Position numbers and translations under genes: made by a program
Part shown: one piece after another, positions 8,660 to 14,228 of the stretch
Layout of the letters: each line of letters opens with the position of its first letter
How positions within the stretch are numbered: position 1 is the first letter of the stretch
Notes under the pieces: generated by a model
The model's input: the letters and a program-made list of their open reading frames with translations, nothing else
Database searches by the model: none
Told to the model about the DNA's origin: nothing
Assembly: GCA_003833135.1 (NCBI GenBank)
Contig: QZLH01000237.1
Coordinates: 64,872-79,099, forward strand
Reading direction: 5' to 3'
Length of the DNA: 14,228 nt
DNA from: Oehlia diaphana
Lineage: Eukaryota; Glomeromycota; Glomeromycetes; Glomerales; Glomeraceae

Positions 8660-10149
8660 ATCTCCGATTGAATTAAATCAAAATCCTGACTGAGAGTGAG
8701 TTTGAGATTAGTTAATTTTTAATGCAAGTGTTTCTAATTTCAGAAGATATATTAAGATTAGTAATCTAGTAATATACTGTAAATAATCCTTTTAGTAAAA
8801 TAAAAATTTTTCCTTTTAATTTCATTAAAAATATAGTAATGTTAGTTAATTTGCATTAATATTAATAAAATTTGCAAACAATTTATAGAATTTACAGATT
8901 ATATTGGATAAATTAAGACCCGCTGTTTTTAAAATTATTTGTTTAATTGGAAATTTATAAACTTTGGGACATGACTATCGTCGGGATTCTTTTTCTTTTT
9001 TGGTAAATGTAGGATTATTATTATCTTTTTATTTGATGTAGTGTGTTATTTTATTTTATGTATAATTTTTTGTAATTTTAATCATACATCATCTATTTAG
9101 TAAGATTCGTTATGTAATAGGAAATGGTACTACAACGTTACTATATGAGGTAACGGTTTTGGTATGGAGGGAGACAAAGGTTTTGTCAAACTCAAGGTGT
9201 GCTTTATAGATTTTGTATGTTAAAGTGAGTAACTAATTTATGTTGGAAAAATTTTTTACGTAAATCATGTGATTTTAACTAGAATTAAACTAATTTTACT
9301 CAACCTATTCCTTATCCTCTCTTTTTCTATTACATTCTTAGTGGCTCTTTTATCATTAATGTTCTTTTCGTCCGTTTCTCTAATTTCCTCTTTTACCCTT
9401 TTCGTGAACTCTATCGTCGGGATTGTTATTATGGTTATCGGGATTTTGTGTTAGATCACCATCATGCTATTCTCGAGGTTTCGTTATTATCGAAAAGTCT
9501 CAGAGTCGACCTTTTTTTAAATTGTTTTTCTTTGTAAAAAACAAAATATTTAGACTTTTGATTTTTGACTTCGCCTACAACATTAGCGCTGGATTTAAGT
9601 AATTTCTTATTAAAAATATATAGCGGATAATTCGATCCTTGACGGGGTCGCCATGATCGGCGTTATATTATTATTTTACACTTTCAAGTACAATTGTATA
9701 ATTAGTAACGCAAAAATAACTTTCATTATTCTCCAATGATTATTTCGGAAATTTTAATAATATTCATCATTCGTCGTTTACAATTACAAATTTACAATGG
9801 ACATTGTCAATTTTTATTAATATTTTCATAATAATAATTATTCAAATATACCCCTGAAGGTCATACATTAGCATTGGACCTTTTTTACATAGTCGGGTCA
9901 AATATTTTGCCATACTTTAAAATAAAAATGAAAATTCGGTAAATGCCGATTAATACTTTTTAAATGGTAAACCACGATCATTTTTATTATATTGTTAACC
10001 TCCTGTTTGATTATGTTACACACATTCTTGTGATCTTTGTACATCAATTTTTTTTTTTTTTCACGATTTCTTTAATTAAAATTTAACTTTAATTTTTCTA
10101 TAAATAGTTTAGTGAAATAAATATCAATAAAAGATTCGGAAGAATTTAA
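8660..10149. other. AT-rich intergenic stretch
   Basis: No gene is supported. ATCGTCGGGATT recurs at about 8973 and 9414. ACATTAGC(G/A)(C/T)TGGA recurs at about 9580 and 9865. A short GC-rich patch lies at 9628-9662. A pyrimidine-rich stretch at 9269-9451 is open on both strands (hydrophobic in one frame, highly charged in the antisense frame), but it begins with GTG, has no ATG start, and its composition explains the open frames. Confidence 0.45.
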
Positions 10150-10189
10150 CCGAAAAAAATAAAATCGGGACTCCCGATTTCTTTTTCGG
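10150..10189. repeat. near-perfect hairpin
   Basis: ATCGGGA and TCCCGAT flank a single C at 10171. The pairing extends outward through AAAT/ATTT and, after a small asymmetry, to CCGAAAAA (from 10150) with TTTTTCGG (to 10189). It lies about 550 bp upstream of the glycosyltransferase start. A transcript could fold tightly here, but nothing marks it as a terminator or regulator; a minimal fold-back repeat is equally likely. Confidence 0.55.
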
Positions 10190-10741
10190 ATCAACGGGTA
10201 TCATTTACTTTTTTGAGGGGTTCAGTTTTCTTATCTCGTGAGAAATTAATATTGTTTTTTTTTTTTGTACAATAATAATAAATCATCTAATATATACATT
10301 AATAACAAATATTATTCGACTATAGACAAACTTTAAAAAAAAAAATAATAATAAAAAAATAAACTTCCATTGTATCTAATAATTGTAAGACAATAACAAT
10401 CCATAAAAAATATGTTTAGAAAAGAACAAAGTTTCATTATCAAATATATCAAATTTTTTTTTTTTTTTTTTTTAAGATTACATCAGATAGTTTATGAGAT
10501 TATAATCAATATTAATCGACTATGTAAGTGTTCCAAGTTTCATGATTTCCAATGAATAGGATCATTTAATATTTAAATAAATCTTAAAATATAAAATTTA
10601 TTTTCGACCAAAACAAAAAAAAAATCAAAAACCAAAAACCAAAAAAAGGGAAAAAATATATAAGAAAATATATTGTATATATTATTATAAATTTAAATTT
10701 ATTAAAATAAACATATTTATCAATATATTTATTATACATAT
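10190..10741. promoter_or_regulatory. upstream region of the glycosyltransferase gene
   Basis: Very AT-rich, with a 20-nt poly(T) tract at 10454-10473 and an A-rich leader from about 10605 with repeated AACCAAAA units. TATA-like strings are so frequent after 10660 that no single box can be chosen. The CCAAT/TGACTCA arrangement of the other two genes is absent. Confidence 0.35.
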
Positions 10742-12937
10742 ATGTATTATATTAATATGAAGTATTATTTACGATTATTTTCAAAAAAATTGTTTCTTTT
10801 CATAATTATTTGTAATTCAATTTATAATATTGTCACTGGTACAGAATTTAAACAATATGCTGTACCTCCAGCGGATGGTTGGGTTCCAAGTGAAATGATA
10901 CTTGATCGTACTGAAATTCCAAAAAATATATTACTCGGAGTTACAATTGGAGGTAAATTAAACGCTTTCTGATGTCGAAATTATAAAAAATTTATACTAA
11001 ATTATAATTAATTATAGGATGGAATCATCTCCGACATATTTTGACAATTGCAAATATCTTGGCTGATCGTGGGTACAATGTAAAGTATCAAACTCTTTAA
11101 ACTTTTTTGAGAATTTGATTTTTTTTTTCTTTACCCTTTTCTTTTACTCATCCCTCATATCTCGTACCTCATACCTCATACCCTCTTGCTCATACACTCA
11201 TAATAAATAGCTCACGTTAGCGAAAAGGGGAAAATTTTTACAATCAGAACAATATCCGAAAATTAATTTTATTCCACTTGGAGAAGAAATTGATTTAAGC
11301 AAAGATCCCGAGACTATACAATTAGTTAAAGAAAAAGTTGACGTGGGAAGATTTAAAAAAGTATTTAAAAATCATTATGCCGCTTATGATAGTATATTTT
11401 TAAGACTTAAGGAAATTTCTGAGATGATCAAACCAGATTTATTTTTCTGTGATACTGTAAATAACGAACCATGTTTCGATGTAGCTTGGTTAATGAAAAA
11501 ACCATTAGTCGGAATTTCAACGTCCCCATTAGGTAAGTAAGAAGTGTATTTAGTATAATACACTATAAAATATGTATTAATATATATATATATATATATT
11601 TTTTTTAGGATTAACGCATACTCCTTATAGATCAGATCCAATATTCGGATGTAAAGTTAATATGGAAAATGAATCATTTTGGGAAAGATTTAGATGTGAA
11701 TTTATTTCACCTCTTCAATTCTTATGGTCATTTAAAAGTTCTTTTGATAATTTTAATAAAGTAAGGGCTGGTTATGGTTTACCATCTTTAAAAAGTCCAT
11801 TCGAACGATGGCAAAATTCCTTATTCTTGGTTGATAATTTCTTTGGTTATGAGGTAATTAAATATAATACAACGCGGACGGCCCTTTTAAAAATTTGATG
11901 TATTTATAATAATCATAATATAATTTTTTTATTTTGTTAGACACCAGTTCCTTTACCTCCACTTTATCAGGTATTTTAATTTTTTATTATTTGATCAAGG
12001 CTCAATATTTTATTCTCATATTCTAAAAGTTTTACATATAATTTAGGAAATTGGACCGGTATTACCAGATTATTTTCCCTCGTTAACGCCAGATATTGAA
12101 AAATTTCTCGAATCGCATAAACGTACAATGTTTGTGGCATTAGGATCATTCTTATTCTTATCATCAGAAAATTATGGAATATTATTACAATCAATTATTG
12201 AAGTTATTGAAAATAATATTATTGATGGAGTAATTTGGGCAAATATTGAAAAATATCGAGAATCATTTCCTTCTAATATAACACTTTCAGATGGTAGAAC
12301 AATTTCAACTTCAAATTTATTTGATAATAAGAATTCAAATATATTTATGACTTCTTTTGCACCTCAATTTTCTATATTAAATCATACTAATACAAAGATT
12401 TTCTTAAGTCATTCTGGTTCTGGAAGTATTTATGAATCATTATATGCTGGTACACCTTTACTCTCTTTACCAATTACTTATGATCAACCTGGTAACGCTG
12501 AAAAATTGGAATTAGCTGGTGTAGCTTTAACATTAGATAAAACTAATTTAGAAGTAAAAGATATTTTAAATAAAATTGAAAAAATATTAAATGATGAACA
12601 AATACGAATTAATACGAAAAGACTTAAAACTTTAGCTATGATTAATAGTAAAAGAAAATATAGAGCTGCTGATTTAATAGAATTTACTTTATATTCTTCA
12701 GTATTAAAACAAAAGAATATAAATGATGAAAATTATAATATTGAAAAATGGTTATTTAAAGAATTAATTACTCCTGATACTAGAATGGGTTTAATTAGAG
12801 GAAAATATTTAGATGTTTATGCTGCCGCTTTAACTATTGTTATTAGTATTACTCTTTTAATTATTTTTATAATTAGAAAATTAATTTATATAAAATTATT
12901 TAAAGTTAAAGAAGGAGATAAAGATAAGAAAGATTAA
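10742..12937 (+). CDS. UDP-glycosyltransferase (GT1), ER membrane-anchored, six exons
   Basis: Transfers a sugar from a UDP-sugar to a small acceptor, probably in the ER lumen; acceptor unknown. Exons: 10742-10952, 11018-11079, 11211-11532, 11609-11853, 11941-11970, 12047-12937. All introns (65, 131, 76, 87, 76 nt) are GT-AG and preserve the frame, giving 586 residues, slightly longer than usual for the family. Residues about 12-33 (KLFLFIIIC...) are a signal peptide; Met6 is an alternative start. GGWNHLRHILTIANILADRG at 70-89 contains the likely catalytic His74, and KPDLFFCD at 165-172 its partner Asp172. FAPQFSILNHT at 394-404 and SHSGSGSIYESLYAGTP at 411-427, ending at D436-Q437, match the UGT signature closely, with HSG in place of the common HGG. 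A membrane helix at about 548-566 and a Lys-rich tail ending KDKKD (KxKxx retrieval) finish it. No damage is seen. Confidence 0.92.
11149..11202 (+). repeat. CTCATA-type repeat in intron 2 of the glycosyltransferase
   Basis: A short run of CTCAT(A)(CC) units within the 131-nt second intron probably explains why this intron is longer than the other four. Confidence 0.5.
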
Positions 12938-13786
12938 TGATAGACTTGATTTGTTTATTTATTTATTTTTGTTTATATAATCAAATGTATTATTTTATTG
13001 ACTTTACATTTTTATTATTAATAAAAGATTTTTTTAAAAAAAATTATAAATATAATTTTTTTAAAGTTTTCGAGATTAAATTTCATCATAAATCATCATA
13101 AATTATATCAGTAAAATTAGTGTTAATAACCTTTTATATCACGGATAATTAATTTTAGATTTTGTGATGTGATCATGTGATACAGATGCATGCAATTGAA
13201 TAAAAAATTAGATATGTTTGATTATGTTGTGCTACTTTTAATAAGAGAGATAACATTAATATCATGCGAGAATAATGCAAATTATGCAATCGTCAAAATT
13301 TTCATGAGATTATCAATAATATATTAATTGTTACGTAAAATAATTAATTTCGATCGTCTAAAATCAAAAATCTTTATTTATATATTATTGAACGAGATTA
13401 ACCAAAAAAACCCTCCATAATTCTATTCATAAATTGTTTCACTTGATAAAGCCTAATACTAAAAGAATCTAAGACGATAATCATTCCTTTTAATTGATAA
13501 GACTTGACATGAATAAACTATCCCAATTTTATAGAAGAATCCCACCAGATAATATTTAACATGAATTTAATTTATGATTTTTATTTAATGAATTCAAAGG
13601 AATGCTTATGATAAACTTTTGTGATCCATTGGATCTCATTTAAATGCATCTTGTAATCTTGTAATTGTTTTTATTGGTAATAATTATAGTGTTGTATGAT
13701 TTTAAATAAAATAAACCGGTTAAAGAAAATCAATCGTCAATTATCTCGTAAGGATTCATGTTATTTTGGTCGCTAATTATCTTTTT
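12938..13786. other. 3' flank and intergenic stretch
   Basis: A candidate AATAAA poly(A) signal for the glycosyltransferase lies at 13020-13025, 83 nt after the stop. Beyond it the sequence is AT-rich with no supported gene, RNA or repeat on either strand. Confidence 0.4.
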
Positions 13787-13818
13787 TGTGCAAAAGAGGA
13801 CGTGTGCAAAAGAGGACG
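13787..13818. repeat. perfect 16-bp tandem duplication
   Basis: TGTGCAAAAGAGGACG is present twice without a spacer (13787-13802, 13803-13818). It is followed by a 7-bp-stem hairpin, ACAAGAC (13834-13840) with GTCTTGT (13848-13854). Confidence 0.8.
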
Positions 13819-14018
13819 TATTTTTTTATTTTAACAAGACAAAACAAGTCTTGTCGTTGTGATATGACTTGAGGAAGACTATAAGTCGTTGTTGCCGTAT
13901 TGTATGGTTAATAGGTTGTAAAAGGTAAATAAGCAAAGCATGCATGATAATCATGGCATCATTTAATTGTAAGTCGGGACGTATCCACTGATTCCACTCC
14001 ATCCCTACGAAAAAAGAA

Positions 14019-14228
14019 TGTCCGGAATTTGTCACCAAAACTGTTCGGAAATTGTCCAGTATATCCATAAAATGTCTGGAAAATGTCCGAAATTATGGTG
14101 TCCGGAATTTTTTGAAGTCCAGAATTTTGTCCAGACATGAAAAATTCAGGACAAATTTCGGATAGACTAAACTGGACAAAGTCTGGACACAAAAAATCCT
14201 GGACACATTTTGGACAATCTCTGGACAA
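14019..14228. repeat. TGTCCGG minisatellite arranged as an inverted repeat
   Basis: From 14019 to about 14137 the plus strand repeats variants of TGTCCGGAAATTT (14019, 14042, 14074, 14100 and others). From about 14147 to the window edge the same unit appears in reverse complement (GGACAAATTTCGG, CTGGACAAAG, CTGGACACA). The switch lies near 14138-14147. The arrangement would fold back on itself. A long open minus-strand frame here is only the repeat translated (Cys-Pro-Asp/Glu-Phe units). The element continues past the window. Confidence 0.7.

Noticed and set aside
9269..9454. Hydrophobic plus-strand frame (and a charged antisense frame)
   Set aside because: It starts with GTG, has no ATG start or supporting exon, and the pyrimidine-rich composition alone yields hydrophobic codons.
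13826..14068. 80-codon minus-strand frame beside the terminal repeat
   Set aside because: It runs partly into the minisatellite, has no splice partners, no recognisable motif and no promoter.
13959..14228. Open minus-strand frame rich in Cys-Pro-x-Phe
   Set aside because: It is the TGTCCGG minisatellite read as codons; the repeating residues follow the DNA repeat.

Overview
The window is strongly AT-rich eukaryotic DNA, by eye roughly three quarters A+T. Its three recognisable genes are joined by short GT-AG introns of 65-131 nt, with long repeat-filled spacers between them. A CGGBP1-like BED finger fused to a hAT-transposase-derived body, an intron-rich GT1 glycosyltransferase and this composition together suggest a Glomeromycotina (arbuscular mycorrhizal) fungus such as Rhizophagus. 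That assignment is inference; no rRNA, tRNA or species marker is present.

Layout. Positions 1-1650 hold no convincing gene, but two relic-like reading frames (248-593 and 1390-1650) flank a small GTACC-rich inverted-repeat element (1168-1296). Positions 1735-2090 are a ~110-bp tandem repeat carrying conserved hairpins. Positions 2095-3000 are a purine-rich degenerate minisatellite. Positions 3001-4174 are AT-rich spacer with a second A-rich repeat patch.

Two minus-strand genes follow in tandem. The first (4210-5227) is a two-exon C2H2 zinc-finger protein of 296 residues; its first exon was recovered from splice sites and frame. The second (5767-7565) is a three-exon, 546-residue protein with an N-terminal BED/CGGBP1-like finger and a hAT-derived body. 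Its reading frame is intact, but expected transposase residues are missing and the protein stops inside the C-terminal dimerisation motif, so it looks domesticated or decaying. The upstream regions of both genes share an ATTGGCCAAAA(A/G)CTT block about 30 bp from a TGA(C/G)TCA site, which suggests common regulation or common ancestry.

Positions 7850-10740 are mostly non-coding. They include a possible plus-strand orphan promoter near 8000, a GC-rich run of hairpins (8225-8460), a MITE-like palindrome (8483-8650) and a tight hairpin (10150-10189).

On the plus strand, 10742-12937 is a six-exon UDP-glycosyltransferase of 586 residues. It has a signal peptide, a catalytic His/Asp pair, a GT1 signature, a C-terminal membrane anchor and a KxKxx ER-retrieval tail. 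The window ends in a TGTCCGG-type minisatellite arranged as an inverted repeat (14019-14228, running off the edge). The three genes show no evidence of acting in one pathway.
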